The translations under genes and the position numbers were made by a program. From Prescottella equi (lineage in GTDB: Bacteria > Actinomycetota > Actinomycetes > Mycobacteriales > Mycobacteriaceae): a stretch of 36,171 nucleotides of DNA. The notes beneath the pieces were generated by a model that did not search any database, was not told where the DNA came from, and saw only the letters and a program-made list of their open reading frames with translations. Positions 14,415 to 23,110 of the stretch are shown one piece after another; position 1 is the first letter of the stretch; every line of letters starts with the position of its first letter. The DNA lies in assembly GCF_020171745.1 (NCBI RefSeq), contig NZ_JAIVAH010000021.1, positions 1 to 36,171 on the forward strand, given 5' to 3'.

Positions 14415-14648
14415 TCAGGCAGCGTTTGCGGTGAGATCCTTGATGCGGTCCGGACGGAAGCCCGACCAGTGGTCGTCACCGGCCACCACGACGGGGGCCT
14501 GGAGGTATCCGAGGGCCATCACGTAGTCGCGAGCCTCAGGGTTCTCGGAGATGTCGACGATGTCGTATTCCAGACCGGCCTTGTCGAGGGCACGGTAGGT
14601 GGCATTGCACTGAACGCAGGCGGGCTTGGTGTAGACGGTGATGCTCAT
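14415..14648 (-). CDS. nrdH: glutaredoxin-like NrdH redoxin
   Basis: A 77-residue thioredoxin-fold electron donor to NrdE. The redox centre is CVQC (Cys11/Cys14) after ITVYTKPA; the C-terminal WSGFRPDRIKDL is the hallmark that separates NrdH from glutaredoxins and lets thioredoxin reductase reduce it. The start ATG at 14648 has AGGGA upstream; the frame is open to 14891, but the extra residues cover the promoter and the NrdR sites. First gene of the operon. Confidence 0.96.
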   Translation of the reverse strand: MSITVYTKPACVQCNATYRALDKAGLEYDIVDISENPEARDYVMALGYLQAPVVVAGDDHWSGFRPDRIKDLTANAA

Positions 14649-14766
14649 GATGGGTCCCTCTTTCCACGGCCTGGCGAGCTCTGGTTGTGCACTCTGCTGC
14701 CGAGGATGAGGCCTACTTCGCGCCCGGGATCTGATTAGTTCCCGTTGTGCCCTCTCGGCTGTGTAG

Positions 14767-14814
14767 ACACTACACCTAGTGGCCGACAGAAACGCATAAC
14801 CCGAGATCTTGTGA
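14767..14814 (-). promoter_or_regulatory. tandem NrdR boxes upstream of nrdHIEF
   Basis: Two sites resemble the NrdR consensus ACACWATATNTTGTGT. ACACTACACCTAGTGG at 14767-14782 and ACCCGAGATCTTGTGA at 14799-14814 match about 12 of 16 positions each (counting N). Their starts are exactly 32 bp apart, the three-helical-turn spacing known for paired NrdR boxes. They lie about 120-165 bp before nrdH, so the ATP/dATP-sensing repressor NrdR is the likely regulator. Confidence 0.7.
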
Positions 14815-15202
14815 GTGACACGCTTGATATTCGCAGGTCGGCCCCTTCCGGCGCAGCTCGCCGACACCCTCCCCGGCGTGTCGCGCGTCACATTTCCCGA
14901 GGCGGGACGGGGTGAGTTCGATCACGCCGATCCGCCCGGGTCGCCGACGCGCGTAACCCGCGCCACACAAGCACTCCGGCAGGGGTCGGCGACACCCACC
15001 GGCACACTCCCGGCGCGGGCCGGGCAGGCCACCGATCTTCTCCCGAGGGGCCCGCGCGCGACACGCCGGAGGCGACACGCCGACACCTCTCCCGCCGCCC
15101 CCATCGACCGCTCGCGACGACCCGGATCGCACCGTTAACTGGCCGATAGCCATCAGTCGCGGAGTGCCCCGCGAACCGGCACCCTGTGCCAGGGTGAGAG
15201 CC
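14815..15202. other. intergenic stretch between nrdHIEF and the siderophore-interacting protein gene
   Basis: About 390 bp with no supportable gene. Apart from the NrdR boxes at its left edge, I see only GC-rich sequence; no iron box and no tRNA or riboswitch pattern were found. Open frames here are GC artefacts without ribosome sites. Confidence 0.5.
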
Positions 15203-16096
15203 GTGCCCGACAACCCGAGTCCGTACTTCTTCGCACCCGTGACGAACGTCGTTCGCGTCACCCCCAACATGCAGCGGATCACCCTGCGCGGCGGCGACCT
15301 GCGGCACTTCACCTCCAGCGGCGACCCGGACGAGCGCCTCCTGGTGGTCTTCCCCGACGACGGCGAGGATGCTCCCCCGCTCCCGACGCGGATCGGGTCC
15401 GTCCTCGACTACCCGTCCGAGGGCCCCCGTCCGGAAATGCGGAGTTACACGGTGCGGAGGTGGGACCCGTCCGCGTTCGAGATGGACATCGACTTCGCCG
15501 TCCACGACGGCGGCGCCGCCGTCCGGTGGGCGCTGCAGGCCCGGCCGGGGCAGACGCTGGGCGTCACCGCCGCGTCCGGCTGGTACCGACCGCCCTCCGA
15601 CACCGTGTGGCAACTACTGCTCGCGGACATGACGGCGCTGCCCGCGGTGGGCCGGATCGTCGAAGGCCTGTCCCCGGGCACCCGGGTACACGTCGTCGCG
15701 GAGGTCACCACGCCCGGCGACGAGCAGCGGTTCGAGACCGCCGGCGACGTGACGTACACGTGGCTGCACGGCACCGGAAACGGCGTCGCACCCAGCGCTC
15801 TCGCAGCACGCGCCAGGCAGTGGCCCCTCCCGGACGGCCCCGGCTACGTGTGGTTCGCGGGTGAAGCCGGGCTGTCGCGCGAGGTGCGCCGGTGGGTGCG
15901 CCACGACCTCGGCTGGCCCACCGAGCGCTACGACGTCATCGGCTACTGGCGCGCCGACAAGGAGGCGTGGACCGCGCGCTACGAGCGGGTACGCGAGCGG
16001 ATCGAGTCCGCTCAGCTGGCAGCCCTGGAATCGGGCGGGGACTTCGACTCGGTCCGCGACGCCGTCGACGCGGCGATGGACGACGCCGGGCTCTGA
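15203..16096 (+). CDS. siderophore-interacting protein (FAD-dependent ferric reductase, ViuB/SIP family)
   Basis: A 297-residue cytoplasmic flavoprotein expected to reduce ferric siderophores and free the iron. The FAD-binding segment MRSYTVRRWDPSAFEMDID shows the RxYTxR motif, and the NAD(P)H-binding half has LLLADMTALPAVGRI and WFAGEAG near the end (SIP families use aEagemx-type segments). GTG at 15203 is chosen for an AGGG 9 nt upstream; GTG at 15194 is an alternative. It is not adjacent to a transporter, but the two lipoproteins at 7022-9078 and the uptake operon at 30348 are possible partners. Confidence 0.88.
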   Translation: MPDNPSPYFFAPVTNVVRVTPNMQRITLRGGDLRHFTSSGDPDERLLVVFPDDGEDAPPLPTRIGSVLDYPSEGPRPEMRSYTVRRWDPSAFEMDIDFAVHDGGAAVRWALQARPGQTLGVTAASGWYRPPSDTVWQLLLADMTALPAVGRIVEGLSPGTRVHVVAEVTTPGDEQRFETAGDVTYTWLHGTGNGVAPSALAARARQWPLPDGPGYVWFAGEAGLSREVRRWVRHDLGWPTERYDVIGYWRADKEAWTARYERVRERIESAQLAALESGGDFDSVRDAVDAAMDDAGL

Positions 16097-16193
16097 CACG
16101 GCCGCGTCCGGCCGCGTCCCGCGAGATCCGGTGATCTCTGCACACGGACGGCACTAGCGTGAGCACACCGTCGACCCGGAGGTGTGCGCGTCC

Positions 16194-17165
16194 ATGCAGG
16201 TGTTGGTGCCCGACAGTCAGCGTCGCACGCCCGAGGAACTGCACGACCGCCTCGATCTGGCCGAGGGCGACGCATCCGCGAAGCGGTCGGCGTTCTGGGT
16301 CATGCTGCTGCTGTCGGGAGTGATCGCGGCCGCAGGCGTGATCGGCGACTCGACGGCCACCGTGATCGGCGCGATGATCGTCGCTCCGCTGTCGACGCCA
16401 ATCCTGGGCATCGGCCTGGGCATCACGACCGGACGGGCCGCCCTGATCGGCCGCAGCCTCGCGTACGTCGCCGTGGGCATGGCGCTCGTGATCGCGCTGG
16501 GATTCGTGTTCGCCCAGTTACTGCCGGACCCCACCAACGTCCTGTCGAACTCGCAGGTGGTCGGCCGGACGTCGCCGACGCTGATGGACCTGACGGCTGC
16601 GATCGCGACGGGACTGGTCGGCGCGATCGCCGTCTGCCGCCGCGACGTCGGTGACGTGTTGCCCGGCGTGGCGATCGCGATCTCCCTGGTTCCGCCGCTC
16701 GCCGTCGTGGGCGTGTGCCTCGGCTCGGGCGCCCCGGACCTGGCGCTGGGCGCAGGGGTGCTGTTCGCGTCGAACGTCGTCGCGATGATCATCACGTCGA
16801 CGGTGGTGTTCGTCACGACCGGGTATGCCGTGGGTGCGTCGGGGACCGCGAACCATCGCGGTCGCGCCTACCTCGTCCTGGCGGCGGCCCTCGTCGTCGT
16901 GGCCGTGCCGATGGTCGTCAACTCGCTGTCGTCGCTGTGGGCGCGGCAGATAGCGACGGCGACGGCGCAGTGGCTGGGTGGCAGTCCCGGCGCCGAGGTC
17001 ACGGACGTCACCCTGCACGGCCGGACCGCAACGGTCGTGGTGCTCGGGCCCGGCGAGCTCCCGCCGGTCGACGATCTGCAGAGGACCGTCGACGACCTGA
17101 TCCCGTTGTCGCCGGAGATCGTGATCGTGCACACCGTCGGCGAGCGGATCACGCCGACGGAGTGA
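16194..17165 (+). CDS. DUF389 family membrane protein
   Basis: A 323-residue protein with about six hydrophobic helices and the DUF389 core: MLLLSGVIAAAGVIGDSTATVIGAMIVAPLSTPILGIG (split here into helices 1 and 2), later VAIAISLVPPLAVVGV. The C-terminal ~70 residues after the last helix are soluble. The family is uncharacterised. ATG at 16194 is preceded by GGAGG; an upstream GTG at 16182 overlaps that site, so is less likely. Its 3' end faces the FMN reductase gene across the second palindromic repeat. Confidence 0.85.
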   Translation: MQVLVPDSQRRTPEELHDRLDLAEGDASAKRSAFWVMLLLSGVIAAAGVIGDSTATVIGAMIVAPLSTPILGIGLGITTGRAALIGRSLAYVAVGMALVIALGFVFAQLLPDPTNVLSNSQVVGRTSPTLMDLTAAIATGLVGAIAVCRRDVGDVLPGVAIAISLVPPLAVVGVCLGSGAPDLALGAGVLFASNVVAMIITSTVVFVTTGYAVGASGTANHRGRAYLVLAAALVVVAVPMVVNSLSSLWARQIATATAQWLGGSPGAEVTDVTLHGRTATVVVLGPGELPPVDDLQRTVDDLIPLSPEIVIVHTVGERITPTE

Positions 17166-17182
17166 GGCACTACCCGTGAAAC

Positions 17183-17231
17183 GCCGAATGTCACATGCGT
17201 TCAGTCGAACTGGACGCATGTGACATTCGGC
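17183..17231. repeat. palindromic repeat, copy 2, likely bidirectional terminator
   Basis: A 23-bp stem (17183-17205 with 17209-17231, one G-T wobble) closed by a CGA loop. The outer arm and the centre (GTTCAGT) match the copy at 10635-10687. Inner base pairs differ in a paired way (C-G there, T-A here; G-C there, C-G here). It lies between the convergent DUF389 and FMN reductase genes, 17 bp after one stop and 8 bp before the other. Confidence 0.8.
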
Positions 17232-17239
17232 CACAAGAA

Positions 17240-17803
17240 CTACGCGCTGACGAGAGCCTTGGAAGCCTCGACCAGAGCGGCGACGACGCCACCGACCTGC
17301 TCTGCGACCTCGGCGTTCTCACGCGGGTGCAGCTCGCCGAACTTCTGGATGGTGCCACCGATGGACAGCTCGGCCTCGAGGACGTTGCCGCCGGCGACGC
17401 CGAGCGCCTTGCGGGCGTCGTCGTGCGCCCACTTCGCGGCGTTCGGGCTCGGGGAGGCGCTGATCACGGCGACCGGCTTGTCCTTGACGGCACCGGCACC
17501 GTAGGGGCGCGAGAGCCAGTCGATGGCGTTCTTCAGGACGGCGGGAACGGTGCCGTTGTACTCCGGGGTGACCAGGAGCAGGGCGTCGGCCTGAGCGGCG
17601 GCGGCGCGCAGCTCGTCGACACCGGCGATCGAGGCGCCCGGGACGTCGACGTCCTCGTTGTAGAAGGGCAGATCTCCGAGGCCCTCGAAGATCGTGACCT
17701 CGACGCCCTCGGGGGCGACGGCGGCGGCGGTCTCGGCGACCTGACGGTTGACGGAGCCGGCGCGGAGGCTGCCGACGAGGGAGAGAACGCGGGTCTCAGA
17801 CAT
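17240..17803 (-). CDS. NADPH-dependent FMN reductase / azoreductase-like flavoprotein
   Basis: A 187-residue flavodoxin-like reductase. The phosphate-binding loop LVGSLRAGSVNRQ and the TPEYNGTVPAVLKNAIDWL segment are typical of the NADPH_dep_FMN_red (ChrR/MdaB-like) family, which reduces flavins, quinones or chromate. It is divergent from a TetR gene 101 bp away, as Rv3054c and Rv3055 are in M. tuberculosis, so the regulator probably controls it. Start ATG at 17803 with a GGAAA-type site upstream. Confidence 0.9.
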   Translation of the reverse strand: MSETRVLSLVGSLRAGSVNRQVAETAAAVAPEGVEVTIFEGLGDLPFYNEDVDVPGASIAGVDELRAAAAQADALLLVTPEYNGTVPAVLKNAIDWLSRPYGAGAVKDKPVAVISASPSPNAAKWAHDDARKALGVAGGNVLEAELSIGGTIQKFGELHPRENAEVAEQVGGVVAALVEASKALVSA

Positions 17804-17856
17804 GACTGGTGTTTCCTTCGGTGCGATGGTTGACGCTGCAACAGGTATAGCAGCAC

Positions 17857-17876
17857 AAACGGACCGTGGTCCACTT
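17857..17876. promoter_or_regulatory. candidate TetR operator in the divergent FMN reductase/tetR region
   Basis: AAACGGACCGTGGTCCACTT holds a perfect 5+2+5 palindrome GGACC-GT-GGTCC (17861-17872) with partly matching flanks. It sits between the two divergent start codons, overlapping the expected -35 regions of both promoters. Binding by the adjacent TetR protein is inferred. Confidence 0.6.
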
Positions 17877-17891
17877 ATGTTCCCGCTGGGC

Positions 17892-17897
17892 TACGAT
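17892..17897 (+). promoter_or_regulatory. -10 element of the tetR gene (leaderless start)
   Basis: TACGAT lies 7 nt before the GTG of the TetR gene, the usual distance from -10 to the first transcribed base. There is no Shine-Dalgarno sequence, so the mRNA probably begins at the start codon. Confidence 0.5.
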
Positions 17898-17904
17898 ACG
17901 TCAC

Positions 17905-18519
17905 GTGAACAGCCCACTCCTTCCGCTGGTGGACGCCGAGATCCCCGAGCGATGTGACGCTGCCCGCAATCGGAAACTGCTCCTCGATGCGGCGGCGGAC
18001 CTCGTCGCGGAGCGCGGCGTGGACGCCGTGACGATGGAGGCCGTCGCGGCGAAGGCCGGCGTCGGCAAGGGCACGGTCTTCCGCCGGTTCGGCAGCCGCT
18101 CCGGACTGATGAACGCACTGCTCGACCACACCGAGCGCGAACTGCAGCACGCATTCATGTTCGGTCCGGCACCGCTCGGGCCCGACGCTCCCCCACTGCA
18201 CCGGCTGATCGCCTTCGGCCGCGCCCGCCTGGACATGGTGACCGTGCAGGGCGATGTGCTGCGCGCCGCCGAGGGCTCCCCCGAGTTCCGCTACTCGGGA
18301 CCGGCCCGCGCGGTGAGCCTGCGCCACGTCGTCACGCTGCTGGGCGACGCGGGCGTCGACGGCGACGTGGAACTGCTCGCCGTCGCCCTGCTCGCCACAC
18401 TCGAGGCCGGCCTCGTGCTGCATCAGATCCGGGTCCTCGGAATACCGCCCGAACGCCTCGCGAACAACTGGGAAGACCTGGCGCGCCGAATCACCCGAAT
18501 CGGACCCGACGTCACCTAG
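17905..18519 (+). CDS. TetR family transcriptional regulator
   Basis: A 204-residue repressor-type protein. The helix-turn-helix spans about residues 40-62: TMEAVAAKAGVGKGTVFRRF, preceded by the amphipathic helix KLLLDAAADLVAERG. The ligand-binding C-terminal domain has no recognisable specificity. Start GTG at 17905 is chosen because a -10 element lies 7 nt upstream; residues upstream of it would overlap the operator. It is divergent from the FMN reductase gene and followed, 9 bp later, by the META lipoprotein gene. Confidence 0.9.
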   Translation: MNSPLLPLVDAEIPERCDAARNRKLLLDAAADLVAERGVDAVTMEAVAAKAGVGKGTVFRRFGSRSGLMNALLDHTERELQHAFMFGPAPLGPDAPPLHRLIAFGRARLDMVTVQGDVLRAAEGSPEFRYSGPARAVSLRHVVTLLGDAGVDGDVELLAVALLATLEAGLVLHQIRVLGIPPERLANNWEDLARRITRIGPDVT

Positions 18520-18528
18520 GGTGTGGCC

Positions 18529-19350
18529 ATGCGCACGCAGACCGTCCTCCTCGCTCTCCTGGCCACCGCGACCCTGAGCGCGTGCAGCGACAACGCCGAC
18601 GGCGACACCACCACACCGTCCTCCACCACCCCCTCCGCATCCGCGGCGTCGTCACCCGCCGACGCACTGTGGGGCCGGACGTTCGTGTCGACCGAGGTGA
18701 CGGGGCCGGCGATTCCCGGCGGCGGACCGCTCGAGGTGGCCTTCCCGGAGCGGGACGGCATCGCGATGAGCGCGGGCTGCAACCGTGGCGTGACCAGCGT
18801 CGAACTCACGGGCGGCACCGTGAAGACCGGCGCGATCGCGACGACGATGATGGCCTGCCCCGGCGACGTCGGCGGCGCGGACAAGTGGATGACCGATCTG
18901 TTCACTGCGCAGCCGACCTGGGCACTGAACAACGACGTCCTCACACTGACGACCCCCGACACCACCGTCACCCTCGCCGACAAGAAGACTGCGGACCCCG
19001 ACCGCCCGGTCGTCGGCACCACATGGGTGGTCGACACACTCATCACCCCGCAGGCCATCAGCACGTCGGCCGCGCTCGAGGCGTCGGCGCCGACCCTGAC
19101 GATCGACGACAAGGGCCAGGCCACCGGCTCCACCGGATGCAACCGCTTCAACGGCCCGGCAACGATCGACGGCGACACGATCACGTTCGGTGAGCTGGCG
19201 ACGACGATGATGGCCTGCCCCGACGACGTCGCGGAGGTGGAACGCTCGGTCCTGCACGTCCTCGACGGCCAGGTCACCTACCAGCTCGACGGCGCCACGA
19301 TGCGACTGATGAAGGCCGACGGCACGGGTCTGGGCCTACGCGCCCAGTGA
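18529..19350 (+). CDS. lipoprotein with two META (HslJ-like) domains
   Basis: A 273-residue lipoprotein: signal peptide with lipobox LSAC (Cys19), a Ser/Thr/Ala-rich linker to about residue 45, then two copies of the META domain. Each copy has a GCNR motif followed about 30 residues later by the identical LATTMMACP/IATTMMACP segment, giving a near repeat at the DNA level around 18841-18860 and 19201-19220. META proteins are linked to stress and secretion, but the biochemical role is unknown. ATG at 18529 has AGGG 7 nt upstream, overlapping the tetR stop, suggesting co-transcription. Confidence 0.88.
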   Translation: MRTQTVLLALLATATLSACSDNADGDTTTPSSTTPSASAASSPADALWGRTFVSTEVTGPAIPGGGPLEVAFPERDGIAMSAGCNRGVTSVELTGGTVKTGAIATTMMACPGDVGGADKWMTDLFTAQPTWALNNDVLTLTTPDTTVTLADKKTADPDRPVVGTTWVVDTLITPQAISTSAALEASAPTLTIDDKGQATGSTGCNRFNGPATIDGDTITFGELATTMMACPDDVAEVERSVLHVLDGQVTYQLDGATMRLMKADGTGLGLRAQ

Positions 19351-19379
19351 CCGGCCGCTGACCGGCCGCCGCCGGTCCG

Positions 19380-19934
19380 CTACAGCGCGTCGCGCAGCCA
19401 CCCGGCGAGGACGCGGGCGCTCGCGTCCACCTGTGCCGGCCAGTCCATCGCGGAGTCGTCGGCGTGATCGCTCACGTGCTTGACGAGCCGGCAGCGGGCG
19501 CCGATCCGCTCGCACGCGAACGCGATCGCGAACCCCTCCATGTCGACCAGGTCGGCGCGGGCCGCGAGCGCGTCGCGGACAGCGGCGTCGGAGACGAAGG
19601 TGTCGCCGGTCGCCAGGACCGACCCGTCACCGTCGGCGAGGTCGATCGCGTCCCGGACGGGATGCCCCAGTGAGCGCAGCACCTCGGCGCTGATGTCGTG
19701 GTTGAGCACCGCCGACGGCACGTAGAGGCCGGAGTGGTGGCCGTGCAGCGCGCCGGCCGTGCCGATGTTGACGACGAGGGGCAGCGCGTCCGGCGCGTAC
19801 CCGGCGAGGGCCTGCGTGACGGCGACCGCGGCCGCGACCTTGCCGATTCCGGTGACGACGACGTCGATGCCGTCGGGCACGTGGGCCGCTTCCTCCCGCG
19901 TGGCGCTCACCACGAGGATGCCGGTGCTGCTCAT
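19380..19934 (-). CDS. nucleosidase (MTA/SAH nucleosidase / purine nucleoside phosphorylase superfamily)
   Basis: A 184-residue protein with the phosphorylase fold: [30 protein letters not shown] and [17 protein letters not shown], where the Met-Glu pair contacts the ribose, and [10 protein letters not shown] with the catalytic aspartate position. It should cleave an N-glycosidic bond of an adenine nucleoside such as methylthioadenosine, S-adenosylhomocysteine or 5'-deoxyadenosine. ATG at 19934 has GGGAGA upstream. A 7-bp stem-loop just beyond its stop (19349-19377) separates it from the converging META gene. Confidence 0.85.
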   Translation of the reverse strand: MSSTGILVVSATREEAAHVPDGIDVVVTGIGKVAAAVAVTQALAGYAPDALPLVVNIGTAGALHGHHSGLYVPSAVLNHDISAEVLRSLGHPVRDAIDLADGDGSVLATGDTFVSDAAVRDALAARADLVDMEGFAIAFACERIGARCRLVKHVSDHADDSAMDWPAQVDASARVLAGWLRDAL

Positions 19935-20026
19935 CAAGGTCTCCCGAGTTCCGTGACGCCGCCGATGGCGTCGGGCCACATCCTGCCGTGCCGGTTCGCG
20001 GTGCTGCGTACCCGACCCGTGCTCGC

Positions 20027-20032
20027 TACAGT
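20027..20032 (+). promoter_or_regulatory. -10 element of nadE (leaderless start)
   Basis: TACAGT ends 6 nt before the nadE ATG and no Shine-Dalgarno sequence is present, so the transcript probably starts at or next to the A of the start codon. Confidence 0.5.
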
Positions 20033-20038
20033 TCTGCC

Positions 20039-20884
20039 ATGGCAATTTCGCGTGCACGGATCATCGCGGAACTCGGTGTGGAACCGACGATCGATCCCGC
20101 TGCCCAGGTCCGCAGTCGGGTGCAGTTCATCAAGGACTACCTGCGCTCCACCCCGGCGAAGGGCTTCGTCCTCGGGATCAGCGGCGGGCAGGACAGCACG
20201 CTGGCCGGACGCCTGACGCAGCTGGCGACCGAGGAACTGCGCGCCGAGGGCCACGCCGCCGAGTTCGTCGCGGTCCGGTTGCCGTACGGGACGCAGTTCG
20301 ACGAGGAGGACGCGCAGGTCGCGTTGAAGTTCATCGCGCCGGATCGGTCGCTGACAGTCAACGTCAAGCCCGGCGCGGATGCGACCGGGGGCGAGGCGTC
20401 GGAGGCGATGCGCGAGATCCTCGGCGACGGCGGTCGGCTTCGAGACTTCGTGCGCGGCAACATCAAAGCGCGCGAACGGATGATGATCCAGTACGCGATT
20501 GCGGGCGAGCTCGGCTACCTCGTGGTCGGCACCGACCACGCCGCGGAGGCCCTCACCGGTTTCTTCACCAAGTTCGGCGACGGCGGCGTGGACCTCACCC
20601 CGCTGACCGGGCTCACCAAGCGCCAGGGCGCGGCACTGCTGCAGGAACTGGGAGCCCCCGACTCCACGTGGCGGAAGGTGCCCACGGCCGATCTCGAGGA
20701 CGACCGGCCGTCGCTTCCGGACGAGATGGCGCTCGGCGTCACCTACCACCAGATCGACGACTTCCTCGAGGGCAAGGACGTCGCCCCCGACGTCGCGGCC
20801 AAGCTCGAGCGGATGTATCGGAACACCCGCCACAAGCGCACGGTCCCGGTGACCCCGCTCGACACGTGGTGGCGCGAGGACTGA
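20039..20884 (+). CDS. nadE: ammonia-dependent NAD+ synthetase
   Basis: Makes NAD+ from deamido-NAD+, ATP and ammonia. The 281-residue protein has only the synthetase domain. The ATP-pyrophosphatase loop GISGGQDS lies at residues 46-53, followed by the substrate regions [16 protein letters not shown] and [20 protein letters not shown]. The amidase domain of glutamine-dependent mycobacterial NadE (about 680 residues) is absent, so this resembles the E. coli type. The start is the ATG at 20039 (MAISRARI) with a -10 element 6 nt before it. Divergent from the nucleosidase gene. Confidence 0.95.
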   Translation: MAISRARIIAELGVEPTIDPAAQVRSRVQFIKDYLRSTPAKGFVLGISGGQDSTLAGRLTQLATEELRAEGHAAEFVAVRLPYGTQFDEEDAQVALKFIAPDRSLTVNVKPGADATGGEASEAMREILGDGGRLRDFVRGNIKARERMMIQYAIAGELGYLVVGTDHAAEALTGFFTKFGDGGVDLTPLTGLTKRQGAALLQELGAPDSTWRKVPTADLEDDRPSLPDEMALGVTYHQIDDFLEGKDVAPDVAAKLERMYRNTRHKRTVPVTPLDTWWRED

Positions 20885-20920
20885 CGAGGACCGACACCCG
20901 AGAACCGGAGGGGACCGATC

Positions 20921-21688
20921 GTGACGACGTATCTGGTGGCGGGCGGTACGGGGGTCGCGGGTCGGTCGGTAGTGGCCGAGCTGGTGCGCCGCGGGGAGAC
21001 CGTGCGGGTGCTGAGCCGCCGCGGCGCGGCGCTGGGCGCCGGCGTCGAGCACGCCCCAGGCGACCTGATCACGGGTGACGGACTCGCGGACGCTCTCGGC
21101 GGCGTCGACGTCGTGATCGATACGACCGACGGCAAGACCCGCAGTACCCGCGCGGTGTTCACGACCGGCGCAGAGAATCTGCTGTCGGCGGCACGCGCGG
21201 CCGGCGTCTCCCGTGCGGTGCTGCTGTCGATCGTGAACGTGGACCGCGGGACGTTCGGCTACTACCGGGCCAAGACCGAGCAGGAGCACCGGTACGCCGA
21301 GTCGCCGCTGCCGACGCAGGTGGTGCGGGCCACGCAGTTCCACGAGTTCGTCCCGATGCTCTGCGCACCGGCGTCGAAGCTGGGCCTGATCCCGGCGTTC
21401 ACCGGCACCCGTTTCCAGTCGATCGACACCTCGGACGTCGCGCGGGCCCTGGTCGACGCCGGGCAGCGGGAGTCGGTGACGGCCGATCCGGTGGTCGTCG
21501 CGGGGCCGCAGGTCCTCACGATGCGCGAGATGGCGGAGGCGTGGAAGGCGGCTACCGGGGCCCGCGGGCGGGTGACGAACCTGCCGATGCCCGGCGCGAT
21601 GGGCACGTTCTGGCGAGAGGGCCGGAACCTGGTTCCCGACAATCACTTCGGGACCGTCACGTTCGATCAGTGGCTGGCCGCCCAGTAA
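20921..21688 (+). CDS. NAD(P)-binding NmrA/SDR-like oxidoreductase
   Basis: A 255-residue atypical short-chain dehydrogenase. The Rossmann motif VAGGTGVAGRSVVAEL is at the N-terminus (GxxGxxG), followed by VRVLSRRG, where basic residues favour NADP(H). The YYRAKTEQE segment replaces the usual YxxxK context. Close relatives are NmrA-like or ycf39-like proteins with regulatory or reductase roles; no substrate is inferable. GTG at 20921 is preceded by GGAGGGG. It starts 36 bp after nadE and ends 19 bp before converging moaD. Confidence 0.85.
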   Translation: MTTYLVAGGTGVAGRSVVAELVRRGETVRVLSRRGAALGAGVEHAPGDLITGDGLADALGGVDVVIDTTDGKTRSTRAVFTTGAENLLSAARAAGVSRAVLLSIVNVDRGTFGYYRAKTEQEHRYAESPLPTQVVRATQFHEFVPMLCAPASKLGLIPAFTGTRFQSIDTSDVARALVDAGQRESVTADPVVVAGPQVLTMREMAEAWKAATGARGRVTNLPMPGAMGTFWREGRNLVPDNHFGTVTFDQWLAAQ

Positions 21689-21707
21689 CGGCGGTCAGTA
21701 GCGGCGG

Positions 21708-21968
21708 TCAGCCGCCCGCGAACGGCGGCAGCACGTCCACCTGTGCCCCGACCGCGCTGGTCGGGTCGCGGGTGAGTTCCGAGTCGACCAGGAACGCGGC
21801 GACCCCGAGGATCTTCGCCATCCGCTCCCCGTAGCGCTCGGCGAGCGTCTCCTGCAGGTGCGTCAGATCGGCACCGGCGGGCAGCGTCAGCGCCTCCTCG
21901 GTCCGGCCCGCGGCCTCCGCGGCGGCCGCGAAGTACCGAACCTGCACCGTCTCGAGGGTCTCAGCCAC
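21708..21968 (-). CDS. moaD: molybdopterin synthase small subunit
   Basis: An 86-residue ubiquitin-like protein that carries the sulphur transferred into precursor Z. It ends in the required Gly-Gly (PPFAGG), which is thiocarboxylated. The start is GTG at 21968 with GGGAG upstream, overlapping the end of moaA by 8 nt, so the two are translationally coupled. The frame extends to 22232, but that part is the shadow of moaA. Its partner moaE lies in the divergent plus-strand group. Confidence 0.92.
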   Translation of the reverse strand: MAETLETVQVRYFAAAAEAAGRTEEALTLPAGADLTHLQETLAERYGERMAKILGVAAFLVDSELTRDPTSAVGAQVDVLPPFAGG

Positions 21969-23037
21969 CGATCGCTCCCATGCTGCGTTGCGGCGGAACG
22001 AAACCCGCCGCGTTGATGCCGTGCCCGGCCCACTTGTCCCACATCGCGGCCCGCCACAGTTGCGCGAGATCCTCGTCGTCGGCACCGGATCGCAGCGCAT
22101 CGCGCAGGTCCACCTCGCGGTCGCTGAACAGGCACGACCGGACGGTCCCCTCGGCGGTGAGCCGGGTGCGGTCGCAGTCCTCGCAGAACGAGCGGGTGAC
22201 CGATGCGATGATCCCGACCGTGGCCGGGCCACCGTTCACGAGCCACTCCTCGGCGGGAGCGGACGGGTCGTCGCGGCCGATCTCCCGGAGATCGAACCGC
22301 TCGCCGAGCACACTCAGCAGCGTCTGCGCGTCCACCATGTTCTCCCGCGCCCACTCGTGGTCGGCGTCGAGCGGCATCTGCTCGATGAACCGCAGCGCGC
22401 ATCCCGAGTCCAGGCACCACTGCAGGAGTTCGACTGCGCCGCTGAGGGTTTCCTTCATCAGCACCGCGTTGATCTTGAGGAGCGCGAGTCCGGCTTCCTG
22501 CGCACCGCGGATGCCCGCGAGCACCGAGTCGAGGCGGTCGCGGCGGGTGAGTTCGGCGAAGTGCGCGCGGTCGACGGTGTCGAGCGAGACGTTGATCCGG
22601 GACAGTCCGGCACGGGCGAGCGCGTCGGCCCGGTGCTCGAGGCCCACCGCATTGGTCGTCATCGACAACGGAACACCGGGGACACGCTCGGTGCAACCTT
22701 CGACGATGGCCTCGAGGTCACGGCGCATGAGCGGTTCGCCGCCGGTGAACCGAACCTCCCGTACGCCCAGCCGGTGCACCGCGATGCCGACCAGCCGGAC
22801 GATCTCGTCGGCGGTGAGCAGCCGAGCGGACGGGATGGCGGGCAGACCCTCGGCGGGCATGCAGTACGTGCACCGCAGCGAACACTTCTCGGTGATCGAC
22901 ACCCGCAGGTCGCGGGCGGTCCGACCGAACGTGTCGATCAGCTCGGGCACGTCGGGACGTCCGGTCGTCGACGGTGCGGTGCGCACGGTAGGGATGCCGA
23001 CGTCGATCGCCGTCCCGGTCCGTGTCGCGGCTGTCAT
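21961..23037 (-). CDS. moaA: GTP 3',8-cyclase, molybdenum cofactor biosynthesis
   Basis: The radical-SAM enzyme that starts Moco synthesis from GTP. The 358-residue protein has the N-terminal [4Fe-4S] motif CSLRCTYC (Cys52, 56, 59), the [12 protein letters not shown]-binding loop, and the second cluster motif FCEDCDR plus a later Cys. It ends in GG (MGAIGG), needed for activity in the MoaA family. ATG at 23037 is preceded by a -10-like CATACT 6 nt upstream and no ribosome site, so a leaderless mRNA is likely. Confidence 0.95.
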   Translation of the reverse strand: MTAATRTGTAIDVGIPTVRTAPSTTGRPDVPELIDTFGRTARDLRVSITEKCSLRCTYCMPAEGLPAIPSARLLTADEIVRLVGIAVHRLGVREVRFTGGEPLMRRDLEAIVEGCTERVPGVPLSMTTNAVGLEHRADALARAGLSRINVSLDTVDRAHFAELTRRDRLDSVLAGIRGAQEAGLALLKINAVLMKETLSGAVELLQWCLDSGCALRFIEQMPLDADHEWARENMVDAQTLLSVLGERFDLREIGRDDPSAPAEEWLVNGGPATVGIIASVTRSFCEDCDRTRLTAEGTVRSCLFSDREVDLRDALRSGADDEDLAQLWRAAMWDKWAGHGINAAGFVPPQRSMGAIGG

Positions 23038-23110
23038 GCCACCAGTATGCCGCCGCCCGGTCCGCCGAGTGCGGTGAAGATACCGCTCCGGGTGCCTAGG
23101 ATTGGCTGTC
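23038..23110. promoter_or_regulatory. divergent moaA/moeA promoter region
   Basis: Only 73 bp separate the two start codons. On the minus strand CATACT lies 6 nt from the moaA ATG. On the plus strand TAGGAT (23097-23102) lies 8 nt from the moeA ATG. Neither side has a Shine-Dalgarno sequence, so both genes look leaderless. No clear palindromic operator was found. Confidence 0.5.

Noticed and set aside
19349-19377. GACCGGC/GCCGGTC stem between the META and nucleosidase genes as a separate terminator entry
   Set aside because: The arms are short and embedded in repeated CCGGCCG sequence; it may terminate transcription, but evidence is too thin for its own feature.
21689-21712. Direct repeat of CGGCGGTCAG between the NmrA-like gene and moaD
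   Set aside because: Two 10-bp units only, easily explained by GC-rich spacer sequence.
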